Shown here: positions 1-12,100 of the stretch, one piece after another | Numbering within the stretch: position 1 is the stretch's first letter | How the letters are laid out: each line of letters opens with the position of its first letter | Assembly (NCBI GenBank): GCA_903844815.1 | Contig: CAIMVD010000174.1 | Location: forward strand, 1-37,859 | Length of the DNA stretch: 37,859 nt | Direction of reading: 5' to 3' | Origin: an uncultured Bacteroidota bacterium | GTDB taxonomy: Bacteria > Bacteroidota > Bacteroidia > Bacteroidales > VadinHA17 | Position numbers and translations under genes: made by a program | The notes under the pieces: generated by a model | Databases searched by the model: none | Seen by the model: only the letters and a program-made list of their open reading frames with translations | What the model was told of the DNA's origin: nothing

Positions 1-1
1 C

Positions 2-3000
2 ACTGATAATGACAGGGATAAATCGTTTGAGCTTGGCCAGGATGTAAAGCTTTATGGAGGATTTGCGGGTACGGAAAATGACACTCTCGAACGAAATATC
101 AGCCTGCATCAGACAATATTCAGCGGGGATATCGGGAATCATAAAGACAGTACCGATAATACAAGGATCATCCTTAAAACCGTTTCCGGTGCATGGACAA
201 AATACTCTTTCATAGATGGAATAGATTTTATACAAGCAAATAATGATCTTGATTATGCCCAGGGAGGCGGTGTAAAGAATACCGGCTACCTCTCCTTGAG
301 GAACTGTAGTTTCCGCAATAATAATAATTTCGGGACATCTGATAATTTTAACAATGAAGGCGGTGGTGTTTTCAACAGCAACAGGTTGTTCTTGGAAAAA
401 TGCACGTTTATCAATAATAATTCCAGTATGGGAGGGGGAGTTTGCAATACAGGTTATGCTTACATTAGGTCAACAAAATTGTTTGGAAACACAGCCATTT
501 GGGGTGGTGCAATCCAGACAAGAGCAGACCTAACTCTTGTAAATTCCTTAATTGTTAATAATAGCGCTAGTTGGGGAGGAGGAATATGTGCTCATTTTTG
601 TTTTGGGGGAGGAGTTGTCAATGTCTTTAACTCAACAATAGCGAACAACAAAGAATGGAATATTCTAGGTTGGCATTCTAATTTAAAGATTTATAATTCA
701 ATAATATGGGGTATAAATGGAATAGTCAGTGCCTATAGTGTAACTGAATTCAGTAATTCAATTATTCAGGATAATATCGGGAATCAAACTGTTTACAACA
801 CAGATCCACTGTTTCTTTTTCCAAGTAACGGGATTGGAAAAGAATTTCTGGGATCAAAGAATGATTGGTCTCTACGTTGTAGTTCACAAGCCATTGACAA
901 GGGAGATATAAGCCTTATCCCACAGGGAATAACCACAGATATTGACGGAAATCCCCGGATCATCAATTCAATAGTAGATATTGGAGCATACGAACGGCAA
1001 GTTACTGCAGGTAACACCAATGATTGTTCGGATTCACACGGAGTTAATCTTGAGCTGTTTAACAATGCAACTCCCGATGTTGAGGTACTTTCTACAAGCA
1101 AAGCCTCAAGAATATTATATTTAGGATCCCTGGGCTCCAAAGACCTGATTGAAACTTTGGGAGAGAACTCCTTTAGGGTAAGAGGATATCTTATCCCGCC
1201 AAAGAGCGGATATTATAAGTTTTACCTTTCCAATAAATCAATAGGTTCTTTTTATCTGAGTACCGATTCGATGGAGTATCATAAGATACTTGTAGCCGAA
1301 AGCTCATCAAATGATGCATGGCCATCAACCTGGACAAACACCGGTTCAGGAACCACAATGCACACTGACAGTGTATTGTTGACTAAGGACAGACCTTATT
1401 ATTTCGAAGTAAGAGAGAGCTTCCAGCTCAACACGGTCGAGACATGCGGTTTGAGGTGGGCGCTGCCCGGAAGCAGGTCGCTCGCAGAGATAAATTATAC
1501 TAACCTTAGTCCGGCCGGTCCCCGGATGCCACGAAGCGAACTTAAATGGGAAATATTTACAAACAGGAACAGCTTCAACCCCGATGCTCTTGGAAATACC
1601 GATTCCCTCCCCAACAGAACTGTCGTAATTAACTCATTGCAGACAAAAAATTTCTCGGATACACTTAATCATTTCAATTCCAGGATAAGAGGGTTTATTG
1701 TTCCGGAGATAAGCGGAACTTACAATTTCTTTTTTGCGGCTGACGATGAAGGACAATTTTGGCTCAGTTCTGACACATCGGCGGTAAGTGCGCAATTAAA
1801 AAGTAACATATCCTCACCACAGACTGATTGGAAGCAAAACGTTTCAACCCAAGCTCTGGAGGCTGAGAAGCAATATTATTTCGAGATATTGCACCACGAT
1901 TCCTCCGGAGATGACGGGATCAACCTTGGCTGGGGACTTCAGGGAGACAATGACCCCGTGGTGATAGGCCGCAATTACCTTTTGGGCTATTTTCAAGACT
2001 TTGTGCCACACAGGTTACGATTCGGAGAAAAACAGATCTACCTGAAAAAAGGTAGTTCTGTAAAGCCTGTCTATCAGGTCTTCCCGTGGTACGCAGACAG
2101 CACTGTTATCTGGAAAAGCTCCGATCCTTCCATTGCCACAGTAGATCAAAACGGACAAATTAATTCCATAAATGGCGGTGATTGCAGGATCATAATAAGA
2201 TCTGTTGCCGACACAACTGTTTCCGATACCATGAATGTTTGTGTCAACAGGGTTGAACTTGAATTGTTTAAGAACAAGTTTATGCCGGACTTTGCAAATT
2301 TAAGAGTATCAAATGATATTCCGGATGAGATCTCCGAAATAGAATCTTTAGATAGAAGTAACGCTTTCTGGGTTGATTTTTTCACTGAAAGGGTGCGAGG
2401 TTACTTGATACCACCCGTAAGCGGAGAGTATTCATTTTATTTTGCATGCAACGACAAAGGCCAGTTCTGGCTAAGCAGCGACAGTCTCCCTTCAAATTCC
2501 GGATTAATTAACGATATCACGTCACCCCAGGATGACTGGACACAGAATACTTCAAGCCGGGTACTGATTGCCGGGCAAAAGTACTATTTTGAAGTACTTC
2601 ACTGGGATATGAATTACATTGATTTCTTCAGACTGGGATGGAAAATCCCCGGGAGGGAATCCCCGGAGGTGATTTCAACACCATATATTAATGGCTGGTA
2701 TGGTCATGAAAAAGTAAAACGGCTGTCATTCCTTGAGAGTAATATTGTGTCATCCCCGGGCTGCACATTTTCACCTCGTTATTTTCTTGAGCCATGGAAT
2801 TCATCAAACAGAACCATTAAGTGGTATAGCAGTAACGAAAATGTTGCAAAGGCCGGGACAAATGGGAAAATCAGCATGATAAATTCCGGAGAGTGCTTGA
2901 TAATTGCAACCATGCAGGATGACCCGACTGTCGGTGATACTATGCATGTTAATGTTACGGAGTATTATGGGCCATATTTTGTTAAGCAAAATGCTCCTGC

Positions 3001-6000
3001 AACTGGGTCAGGACTTTCATGGGATGATCCGGCTGAACTGACAAGACTGCTAAATAATCTGAACCTTAGTGAGCGGGCGCACATGGTGACAATATGCATT
3101 GCAGAAGGTACTTATATGCCCACCGCCACCTCTGACAGGACCGCGACATTCCTATTGAACAACATCAGGTTGACCGGTGGATTTGACAGAAATATTACAG
3201 GAACAGATACCCTTACACACGAGTACAAAATTAACGAGACCATTCTGAGTGGTGAAGTAGGGGATACATCAACCACAAGCGATAACAGCTTTCATGTGGT
3301 ATCTACAAGGGGATCTGTTATAATTGACGGCCTTACCATTCGAGATGGCAGGGCATCAATTTCTGATTATGGTTCTGAGGCCGGAATCTCCTATGCTAAA
3401 GCAAATGATAACGGGGCAGGAATATATGCAGGCAGTAATTACCTGTTGCTGATGAATTCAAAAGTTATTAGAAACGTTTCTGTAAGCAGAGGAGGAGGTA
3501 TTGTCAGCGGAGGAACGACAATAATTAAGAATTGCTTATTTGAAGGTAACGGCATGGATCCCGTTGCCATTAATATAGGTGGTGGAATATTTGATTTATC
3601 AATCGCGGCGCTTGGAGGAGGAATTCTTGCAACCGGGACACTAAATATATCAGGCACCCATTTTCAAAACAACCACGCATCTTATGGAGGAGCGATTTCT
3701 GCGATGAACAGTTTGTATGGTACAACAGTAAACATTGAAACAAGCTCTTTTGATAATAATGAAGGCGCACCGGGTAATTCGATTAATTTATTTGGATCAG
3801 GACTCAACTTCAGGAGTTCAATTATTAAGGGTATCATTAGCCGAGATAGTTTTTCATCAATAAATATTAATAGTTCAACTGTATTTGGCAATGTAATTCT
3901 GGGTGTCAATCCGGATGCATCTGGGTCGATATCAATCGATAATTCAATTGTTTCAGAATTCTCAGGAAGCCCTGATTATAAGACATCTTCAAAATACAGC
4001 ATCCTCGGTTACACTCTGTATGGTACGGATAAAACAGACATTATTTCAACCACTGTTCCTAACTACTCCTCATGGCTCGACACCCTCAATTATAACGGCG
4101 GCCCCACCCGTACTATGAAGCTTAAGCGTGTCGCCGGTAACCCTGCTGTTGGCAATGGCAACCCCGAATACCTCGGCACCACCGACCAGCGTGGAGCACT
4201 TAGAACGGGAACCGTAAGCATCGGATCTTACCAGGATGTCAATACTTCAGGGATGTCAATTTCACCTCAGCAAGTTACCATTTGCAGTGGAGAATCGGCT
4301 TTTTTTACTGCTTCAGTACTCCCGGCTTTTGCTCCTGACAGCACCTATACTGTTTCAAGTACCGATAATAGCATCGCATATATCGATGGGAATAAAATTT
4401 ACGGGGTTGTTCCCGGCAAAGCTGATATTATTGTAAGCTCTACTGACGGAGGATTCCGGGATACTTGCAGAGTGGTGGTAACAGGTCCCGTAACCTCACA
4501 TTTTGTTCCGGTATGGTTACCCTGCAAGGGAATTGAAGAAATGACCCTGATTGCACTTACTGCAACAATTGACAATGTCAATCTCCAGCCGGGGGATGAG
4601 ATAGGTGTTTTTGACGGAGATCTGTGTGTTGGAGTTGGGGTCGTAACTCAGGTTCCTGGAGGCAGCAACAACCTTGAAATCAAGGTATCAAGGGATGACC
4701 CCGGGACCCTCGCAAAAGAAGGTTACACTACGGGAGATACAATTACTTACAGGGTTCTGGATATAAGCTCCTCCAAGGAGATTAACAGAGTACAGGCAGC
4801 ATATATTACAGGACAAGGAATTTTTTCAGCAGGATCAGGCGCCTCATTCAACCTTTTTGCTTCAACTGATATAGTACAGGACATAAATCTGTCAGGAGGC
4901 TGGAATATCCTCTCCTTTGCAGTAAAACCGTCAGATATGTCGATGATGACAGTAATTAATCCTATGATATCTGCCGGGACCCTTTTAAAGGTACAGGATG
5001 AGAAGGGAAATGCCATCGAAAAACTCCCTGCACCTATTGGCTGGGTGAATAATATAGGCCAGATGAGCGTTACGGAAGGTTACAAGATCAAGGTAAGCAC
5101 AGGTACATCACTTGAAATTATTGGTAAACCTGTTGTACTGCCCTATGCAATACCTCTTTCTGCAGGATGGAACATAATGGGTTACCCAATAATGACATCC
5201 CAGGCAGCACTTACTGCCTTTGATCCACTGGTAACTGCCGGAACGCTTTTAAAGGTTCAGGATGAAAAGGGAAATGCAATTGAAAAACTTCCTGTGCTGG
5301 GTTGGATAGATAATGTTAAAAATCTCACAGGAGGTAAAGGCTACAAGGTAAAAACAAGTGTGAGCACAACACTTAATATAACCGCCCCCGCAAAGGGAGA
5401 ATACTTTGCAGAAGAAAGGATAAAAACCCAGACAAGTCACTTTAAAACGGTATGGAGCGGTAACGGTCTGGATCACATGAATATCTATATAACCAAACCC
5501 ACTCTTGGAGGTGAAGGTCTGAAAGCAGGAGACGAGATAGGAGTATTTGACGGAAACGTGTGCGTGGGTGCTGTGGTGATAGAAGATGCAGAAAGCGGCT
5601 TTTTTATGGCAGCAGCCTCGCTCGATGATGCGGAAACGGAAGAAAGGGATGGTTACAAACCTGGAGACAAACTGGAACTCATGCTCTGGGACAGCAGGTC
5701 GGGAATTGAGAGGAAAATAAAAGAGGCAGAATATGCTAAGGGATATAAAGACCTCTTTGAGAAGAACGGAACCACGATGCTGAAACCAGATTTTCAGAGA
5801 GAAGGGAAAACAGATCTTGGTGATGCTTACCCAAATCCATCAACAGACAGGACAACCTTTACTTTCGAAACGGAAAGTGAGTCAGATGTACGGCTCGAGA
5901 TCTACGACGTCAGGGGCGACCTTGTAAAGATTCTGATCAATGATGTGTTAAAGGGAGGAGTTCATGCAACTGAATGGGACAACAGGACTGGAAGCGGTGA

Positions 6001-6079
6001 AAAGGCAGGAGCTGGAATATATTTCTACAGGCTGAAGGTGAATAATTTCATTCAAACAAAACAATTGGTTATTCTATAG
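2..6079 (+). CDS. Giant T9SS-exported beta-helix/PA14/Ig-like surface protein, 5'-truncated by window edge
   Basis: The frame is open from base 2 to the TAG at 6077-6079 (2025 codons), so the gene begins upstream. The TTG at 296 is internal, because the translation before it (with KSFELGQ and LYGGF) aligns with residues 475 onward of the next gene. Domains by position: Asn/Gly-rich right-handed beta-helix to about 1000; three PA14-like domains (1045-1510, 1541-1990, 2255-2700; motifs RIRGFIVPE and GQFWLSSD); Big_2 Ig-like domains after the second and third PA14 (2007-2250, 2717-2960); a second beta-helix (2963-4240) ending in a choice-of-anchor Q motif (NGGPTRTM, DQRGALRTG); an Ig-like domain (4240-4490); cassette A-B-B'-A' (4497-5810); type A T9SS sorting domain (5815-6076, AYPNPS, GIYFYRLK). 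Inferred role: cell-surface or released adhesin or carbohydrate-binding protein. No catalytic motif is visible. By analogy with its neighbour, about 475 residues including the signal peptide are missing. Confidence 0.9.
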   Translation, partial: TDNDRDKSFELGQDVKLYGGFAGTENDTLERNISLHQTIFSGDIGNHKDSTDNTRIILKTVSGAWTKYSFIDGIDFIQANNDLDYAQGGGVKNTGYLSLRNCSFRNNNNFGTSDNFNNEGGGVFNSNRLFLEKCTFINNNSSMGGGVCNTGYAYIRSTKLFGNTAIWGGAIQTRADLTLVNSLIVNNSASWGGGICAHFCFGGGVVNVFNSTIANNKEWNILGWHSNLKIYNSIIWGINGIVSAYSVTEFSNSIIQDNIGNQTVYNTDPLFLFPSNGIGKEFLGSKNDWSLRCSSQAIDKGDISLIPQGITTDIDGNPRIINSIVDIGAYERQVTAGNTNDCSDSHGVNLELFNNATPDVEVLSTSKASRILYLGSLGSKDLIETLGENSFRVRGYLIPPKSGYYKFYLSNKSIGSFYLSTDSMEYHKILVAESSSNDAWPSTWTNTGSGTTMHTDSVLLTKDRPYYFEVRESFQLNTVETCGLRWALPGSRSLAEINYTNLSPAGPRMPRSELKWEIFTNRNSFNPDALGNTDSLPNRTVVINSLQTKNFSDTLNHFNSRIRGFIVPEISGTYNFFFAADDEGQFWLSSDTSAVSAQLKSNISSPQTDWKQNVSTQALEAEKQYYFEILHHDSSGDDGINLGWGLQGDNDPVVIGRNYLLGYFQDFVPHRLRFGEKQIYLKKGSSVKPVYQVFPWYADSTVIWKSSDPSIATVDQNGQINSINGGDCRIIIRSVADTTVSDTMNVCVNRVELELFKNKFMPDFANLRVSNDIPDEISEIESLDRSNAFWVDFFTERVRGYLIPPVSGEYSFYFACNDKGQFWLSSDSLPSNSGLINDITSPQDDWTQNTSSRVLIAGQKYYFEVLHWDMNYIDFFRLGWKIPGRESPEVISTPYINGWYGHEKVKRLSFLESNIVSSPGCTFSPRYFLEPWNSSNRTIKWYSSNENVAKAGTNGKISMINSGECLIIATMQDDPTVGDTMHVNVTEYYGPYFVKQNAPATGSGLSWDDPAELTRLLNNLNLSERAHMVTICIAEGTYMPTATSDRTATFLLNNIRLTGGFDRNITGTDTLTHEYKINETILSGEVGDTSTTSDNSFHVVSTRGSVIIDGLTIRDGRASISDYGSEAGISYAKANDNGAGIYAGSNYLLLMNSKVIRNVSVSRGGGIVSGGTTIIKNCLFEGNGMDPVAINIGGGIFDLSIAALGGGILATGTLNISGTHFQNNHASYGGAISAMNSLYGTTVNIETSSFDNNEGAPGNSINLFGSGLNFRSSIIKGIISRDSFSSININSSTVFGNVILGVNPDASGSISIDNSIVSEFSGSPDYKTSSKYSILGYTLYGTDKTDIISTTVPNYSSWLDTLNYNGGPTRTMKLKRVAGNPAVGNGNPEYLGTTDQRGALRTGTVSIGSYQDVNTSGMSISPQQVTICSGESAFFTASVLPAFAPDSTYTVSSTDNSIAYIDGNKIYGVVPGKADIIVSSTDGGFRDTCRVVVTGPVTSHFVPVWLPCKGIEEMTLIALTATIDNVNLQPGDEIGVFDGDLCVGVGVVTQVPGGSNNLEIKVSRDDPGTLAKEGYTTGDTITYRVLDISSSKEINRVQAAYITGQGIFSAGSGASFNLFASTDIVQDINLSGGWNILSFAVKPSDMSMMTVINPMISAGTLLKVQDEKGNAIEKLPAPIGWVNNIGQMSVTEGYKIKVSTGTSLEIIGKPVVLPYAIPLSAGWNIMGYPIMTSQAALTAFDPLVTAGTLLKVQDEKGNAIEKLPVLGWIDNVKNLTGGKGYKVKTSVSTTLNITAPAKGEYFAEERIKTQTSHFKTVWSGNGLDHMNIYITKPTLGGEGLKAGDEIGVFDGNVCVGAVVIEDAESGFFMAAASLDDAETEERDGYKPGDKLELMLWDSRSGIERKIKEAEYAKGYKDLFEKNGTTMLKPDFQREGKTDLGDAYPNPSTDRTTFTFETESESDVRLEIYDVRGDLVKILINDVLKGGVHATEWDNRTGSGEKAGAGIYFYRLKVNNFIQTKQLVIL
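1626..1719 (+). repeat. 94 bp block identical to 9151-9244
   Basis: Lies in the second PA14-like domain of genes 1 and 2. Much of 1200-1720 and 8715-9245 differs only at scattered, mostly third-position, bases. Confidence 0.9.
5165..5286 (+). repeat. 122 bp block identical to 12903-13024
   Basis: Base-by-base comparison shows no difference between 5165-5286 and 12903-13024 (start of B' in genes 1 and 2). Flanking sequence differs at scattered positions. Confidence 0.9.
5471..5553 (+). repeat. 83 bp block identical to 29801-29883
   Basis: Start of the A' domain, shared exactly between the first adhesin-like gene and the second metalloprotease gene, 24 kb apart. Confidence 0.9.
5615..5714 (+). 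repeat. 100 bp block identical to 13353-13452
   Basis: Lies in the A' domain of genes 1 and 2. A single mismatch (5614 versus 13352) separates it from further identical sequence upstream. Confidence 0.9.
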
Positions 6080-6107
6080 ATTTCATGAAAAACATTAAAC
6101 TTTCATT

Positions 6108-9100
6108 ATGAAAAGGCTATTGGTTATTGTAAACCTACTCTTATTTACCTATTGCATGCATGGTCAGACAATGGATCTTACAAATGGGCTATTGGCGTAC
6201 TGGCCATTTGACGGGAATGCAAATGATGCAAGTGGCAATGGCAGTAATGGCGTTTTCCAGGGACAAACAATTATTCAATCCGGAATAAAAGGAGGCTCTG
6301 CCAGTTTCAGGGGTGAATCTCTTGGTGATTATATTTCAATCCCGCAAAATAATATTGACTCGATTGTGTCTGTTTCTGTATGGGTAAAGGTAACCGGATT
6401 TAATCTGGGTTGTTGGAGTGGAGCTGAGTCTATCATTTCAAGGGGATATTATGGGGCTGGCAACCATTTTACCCTGGATGTCTACAGAAATGAGAATCCA
6501 AATTGCGGGGAAGCACCATCATTAGACAGTGTGGGATTTATCCTGGAATACTCAAATAATGTACGAATAACCACCAGAAGATCATTCAGTCCAAATCAAT
6601 GGTATCATGTAGTTGGTGTTTATGATGATAACAGGCTGAAACTTTATGTAAACAATATACTTGTTGCTGAAAGCCAGCTTATATCCGGAGTGTTTTCAGC
6701 GGGACGAGATAGACTTTTTATTAACAGTTTCCTTGAAACCTCAGGCGGGAATGGAAGGATGGGAGGTATGATCGATGAACTGAGGTTGTATGACCGTGCC
6801 CTTAACACGTCGGAAATTGAATCACTCTATAATGATCCTGCAAACAGACCTGTGCTGGATGGTCCGCAATTCGTCTGTCAGGGACAAGCATCAGTAAATT
6901 ATAGCGTATCGGAAATTGCCAATGCCACCTCATATAAATGGATTTTGCCAACGGGGGCAACCGGTTTCAGCACAACAAACAATATAATTGTGGATTATGG
7001 ATCCTCAGCAATGTCGGGCACGATAATTGTCACAGGCCATAATGATACAGGTGATCTTGAAACCTATACTCTTGGAGTTACTATAAACACCCTACCTGCA
7101 AGTCCGGGATCGATTTTTGGTTCCACATCTGTTTGTAAGGAAAATAATCCTGTGACATATAAGGTGGCAAGCCAGAGTACACCGGTTTCATATTTATGGA
7201 CATTACCTGACGGCACAACAGGATCAGGCACAACGAATAGCATTGCATTAACATTCAGTGATGACTTTATTTCCGGCAAGCTAAAGGTCAGGTTGCAGAA
7301 CAGGTGCGGATTGGGAGAAGAAAGTGTACTTGATCTTGTAAAAGCACCCTGCAAAACCATAGTTTATGTCACCGAATCAGGAGCAGGACTAATGGACGGA
7401 ACTTCATGGAGTAATGCTCTGGGCGGGAATTTACCTTCATTTGGAGGTTATAGAAGGTTGGGGTATGAGCTGCTTTCAGCAACCTCAGGCACTCAATTCT
7501 GGATAGCGGAAGGAACCTACAAGGCCTGCACAGATAACGACCGTGAAAAGTCATTCGAGTTAGGACAAAACATAAAGTTGTATGGAGGTTTTCAGGGAAC
7601 GGAAACGGACACCTTGACCAGGAATATTGCCCTGCATCCAACTATCTTCAGTGGCGATATTGGGATCGCAAAGGATAGCACCGACAACACAAGGACGATC
7701 CTAAAAACTGTTTCTGGCGTATGGTACACATGGTCACTGATTAATGGCATAGAATTTATTGGCGCCTATAATGATAAAGGAAATGGCCAGGGGGCTGGAA
7801 TTCTGAATACAGGCTGGCTCTCTTTACGTAATTGCAAGTTCATGAACAATTACAGTAGCAGTGATGGGGGAGGTATTGCCAACTATAGAAGGATCGCAAT
7901 TGACAGATGCCTGTTTTTTAACAACAATGCCGGGTGGGGAGGGGGGCTTTCCAGCCAGGCTGGCATTGCAGATATCAGGAGTTCAAGGTTTATTGGCAAC
8001 TCTGGATCTTATGGCGGTGCTATCTCGGCAATTATGGGAGGAAGCCTCACATTGATAAATTCAATAATTTGCAACAATTCCGGATCGCATGGTGCAGGAA
8101 TCAATACTTTTAGCCCTTACTGGGGAGGCAGCATTACATTAATAAACACCACAATAGCGAATAATGCAGGATATGATATCGAATTGCTATCATCCACCTT
8201 TAAATCCTATAATTCAATAATATGGGGAGGATCGGGAATATTTGAAATTGAATGGGCTCCTTCCACTAAAGAGGTGAAAAACTCCATAATTCAGAATTAC
8301 TCATCCGGTTCCGGAAGTCTGAATATGGATCCAAAGTTTGTAGAGCCATCTTACGGACAAGGCCCTGTTTTCAAAGGATTGGTTAATGATTGGTCTGTGC
8401 TTTGTAGTTCACCAGCTATTGATGCAGGAGATCCAGGCCTCCTTCCTCCTGAAGTAACAACTGATATCGATGGAAACCCACGTAACGTTAATTCAACAGT
8501 TGATATCGGTGCATATGAGAGTCAGTTTGCAGGGGTTAACTCAATTAATTGTCCTGATTCAAAAGGGGTTAACCTGGAATTATTTCAAAATGCTTCACCC
8601 GGTATCGAAGTGGCTACGACAAATAGCGCCTCAAGAGTCTTAAAATTATTGCGCTTAGGTGCAAAAGCTTTGATTTCGACTTCAGGTGAAAACTCATACA
8701 GGATAAGGGGTTATCTTATTCCTCCAAAGAGCGGGTATTATAAGTTTTACCTTTCCAATAAGTCAATGGGCTCTTTTTATCTGAGTACCGATTCGATGGA
8801 GTACCATAAGATACTTGTAGCCGAAAGCTCATCAAATGATGTATGGCCATCAACCTGGACAAACTCAAGTCCCGGAATCACAATACACACTGACAGCTTA
8901 TTGTTGACAATGGGGAGGCCATATTATTTCGAAGTAAGAGAGACCTTCCCACTTAATTCAGTTGAAGCATGCGGTTTGAGGTGGGCGTTGCCCGGAAGCA
9001 GGTCGCTTGCAGAGATAAATTATACTAACCTTAGTCCGGCTGGTCCCCGGATGCCACGAAGCGAACTTAAATGGGAAATATTCACAAACAGGAACAGCTT

Positions 9101-12100
9101 CAACCCCGGAGTTCTCAGCAATACCGATTCTCTACCCAATAAAACTGTCTTAATTAACTCATTGCAGACAAAAAATTTCTCGGATACACTTAATCATTTC
9201 AATTCCAGGATAAGAGGGTTTATTGTTCCGGAGATAAGCGGAACGTATAATTTCTTTTTTGCGGCTGATGATGAGGGACAGTTTTGGCTCAGTTCCGACA
9301 CTTCTGAAGTAAATGCACAGTTAAAAAGTAGCATATCCTCTTCTCAACCTGACTGGAAACAAAATATTTCATCACAAACTCTGGAGGCTGAGAAAAAGTA
9401 TTATTTCGAGATAATGCAGCACGATTCCTCCGGTGATGACGGGATCAAACTGGGCTGGGCGCTTGATGGTGACAATGAACCGGTTGTAATCGGACGAAAT
9501 TACATTCTTGGTCAGATGGAAGGTTTTGCGCCGCAAAGATTAAAATTTAGCAAAAATCAGTTTCACATGGCAATCGGACAAGATGCAACGCCAATTTATC
9601 AGGTATTCCCCTGGTATGCCGACACAACAGTAACCTGGAGAAGTACTGATCCTACCATTGTCACTGTAGATCAGAAAGGACAAAACAAAGCTGTCGGATA
9701 TGGCGATTGTAAGATCATAATTAAGTCAATCATTGACTCCACTGTAACAGATACTATTATTTGGAATGTGAATAGAGTTGAACTGGAAGTATTTAAAAAC
9801 AGGTTCAGTTGGAATTTGGACCAACTGAAAGATGCCAACGAACCACCTGATGATATGGCCGAAATTGGATCTTTGAATCAGGTAACTCAAACAATAGTTC
9901 ATACTTATTACAGAATCAGGGGTTATCTTATTCCACCTGTGAGTGGCAATTATTCGTTTTATTTCGGCTGCGATCAATCGGGCCAATTCTGGTTAAGCAC
10001 CGATACCTGTTCTGCGAATGCCTGCCTTATGAGTAACATAACAACTTCGCAGGAGGACTGGACACAAAATATGTCAAACCAGGAGCTGTTAGCCGGCAAC
10101 ATCTATTATTTTGAGCTGCTCCATCGTGTTAATGTTCTGAATGATTTAATTAAACTCGGATGGAAAATTCCAGGAAAGGATTCTGTTGAGATAATTGAAA
10201 TTCCTAACATGATCGGGTGGAGCAGGCACGAATCTGCAAGGAAGCTAACCCTCAACGACCAGAAGATTTTGTCATTTCCGGGCTGCCATATAACACCTCC
10301 ATACTTCATAGAGCCATTCAATACTACGAACAAGAAAATAACCTGGAGAAGCACTAATTCAGGTATTGCACAGGTAAATGAGAACGGAACAATAACAATG
10401 ATAAGTAAGGGAAATTGCATGATAATAGCTGCAATAAAGGAAAATCCGCTTGTGGCGGACACGCTTGAAATCAATATTACTGATTACTATGGTCCTTATT
10501 TTGTAAAGAATAATGCAACATCAGTCGGTTCAGGCCATTCTTGGGAAGATCCTATTGAACTGACCAGTCTGCTTTACAATATCAATCTCGGCGATAGACA
10601 GCAAATGGTAACTATTTGTATTGCAGAGGGGACATATAAATCAACTTCCACCACTGACAGAACAAAATCATTTATGTTTAAAAATGCAAGGGTTTTCGGC
10701 GGATTTGATGCTGCAATATCAGGCGTTGATACAATTACACGCGATTGGATTGGCAATGAGACTATCCTAAGTGGAAATATTGGAGATCCTGATAGCCCTT
10801 TGGACAATAGTTTCCATGTTGTTGTGACAGGAGGGTTATCATCAATTGACGGATTTACAATAAGGGATGGAAGGGCAAGCAGCGATGAATATGGTACAAA
10901 CAGCGACATATGTGGCGGAGGAATTAACGGAGGCAATTTAACTCTTAAGAACTCAAGGATAACAAACAATCAAGCCAGTTGGAGAGGAGGAGGCATGAAC
11001 TGCGGTGGGATTACAGACATCAATAATTGTATGTTTGAAAGGAACACCATGATTGCAAGTTCTTATTCAACAGGAGGCATGTTTGAGATAAATATAGCCA
11101 GATTTGGTGGCGGTATTCACGCAGAAGGGACACTTAATGTCAATGACTGTGAGTTCAGGAACAATGAAGCCACAGTAGGAAGTGCAATTGCCGGGAGACA
11201 AAGTTATTATGTGGCTGCGTTAAATATAGAAAAAAGTTCGTTTGTTGGCAATTCAATTGAGCTTCTTTGGGGTGCAACCTTGAATTTGAGGAGTTCAACA
11301 CTTCAGGGAGACATTAAAGGATGGATGTCTGGCTCAATTAATATTACAAATTCAACAGTTATCGGCATGGTCAAATCAAATGTTGGAGGATATCCAGCCT
11401 CAGTTTCATGCGATAATTCCATTGTCACGGCTATCTCTGAAGTAGATAATTTATTATCTAAATACAGTATAGTTGGAAATAATCTGTATGGTTCAGATAA
11501 AACTGCCATTATCTCATACTCCGTTCCCATCTACTCCACCTGGCTCGACACCCTTAATTATAACGGCGGCCCCACCCGCACTATGAGACTGAAGCGTGTC
11601 GCCGGCAACCCCGCTATCGGCAATGGCAACCCCGAGTACCTCGGCACAACTGACCAGAGGGGAGCCATCAGAACAGGGAGTGTGAGCATTGGTTCCTACC
11701 ATGAGGTCATTGCCTCGGGAGTCACAGTAACTCCACAGGAGGTAACTCTATGCAGCGGAAGCTCCGTGCCATTTAGTGTTAATCTTATTCCTGATTTTGC
11801 ACGCGATACAACATTTACTGCAACAACCACCGACAATACAATTGCCTATGCTGAGAACGGAAAGATTTACGGTCTCCTTCCAGGAACAGCAAAAATAATC
11901 ATAACCTCAACAGATGGCGGATACAGAGATACATGTACAGTTATGGTAACATCACCAGTCGGCACCGGATCGGTCTCGGGTAGCTCAAGCGTGAAGAAGG
12001 GACAAACATCGGTGGAATACACCACCACTTCTATCAGCAATGCAGCAACATATATCTGGACAATATCTCCTTCTGATGCGGGAATTATATCAGGTACGGG

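Larger units (their letters stand above)
4497..5810 (+). repeat. Shared stalk cassette A-B-B'-A', copy 1
   Basis: Protein-level repeat module before the sorting domain of the first gene. A (4497-4860) and A' (5433-5810) share GDEIGVFDG and a following D-P/DA...DGY...GD segment. B (4876-5130) and B' (5131-5400) share GWNI and KVQDEKGNAIEKLP. I do not recognise A or B as named families. Confidence 0.85.

Noticed and set aside
296-298. TTG as start codon of the first gene
   Set aside because: The frame is open back to base 2, and the translation before 296 aligns with the paralogue, so the true start is upstream of the window.
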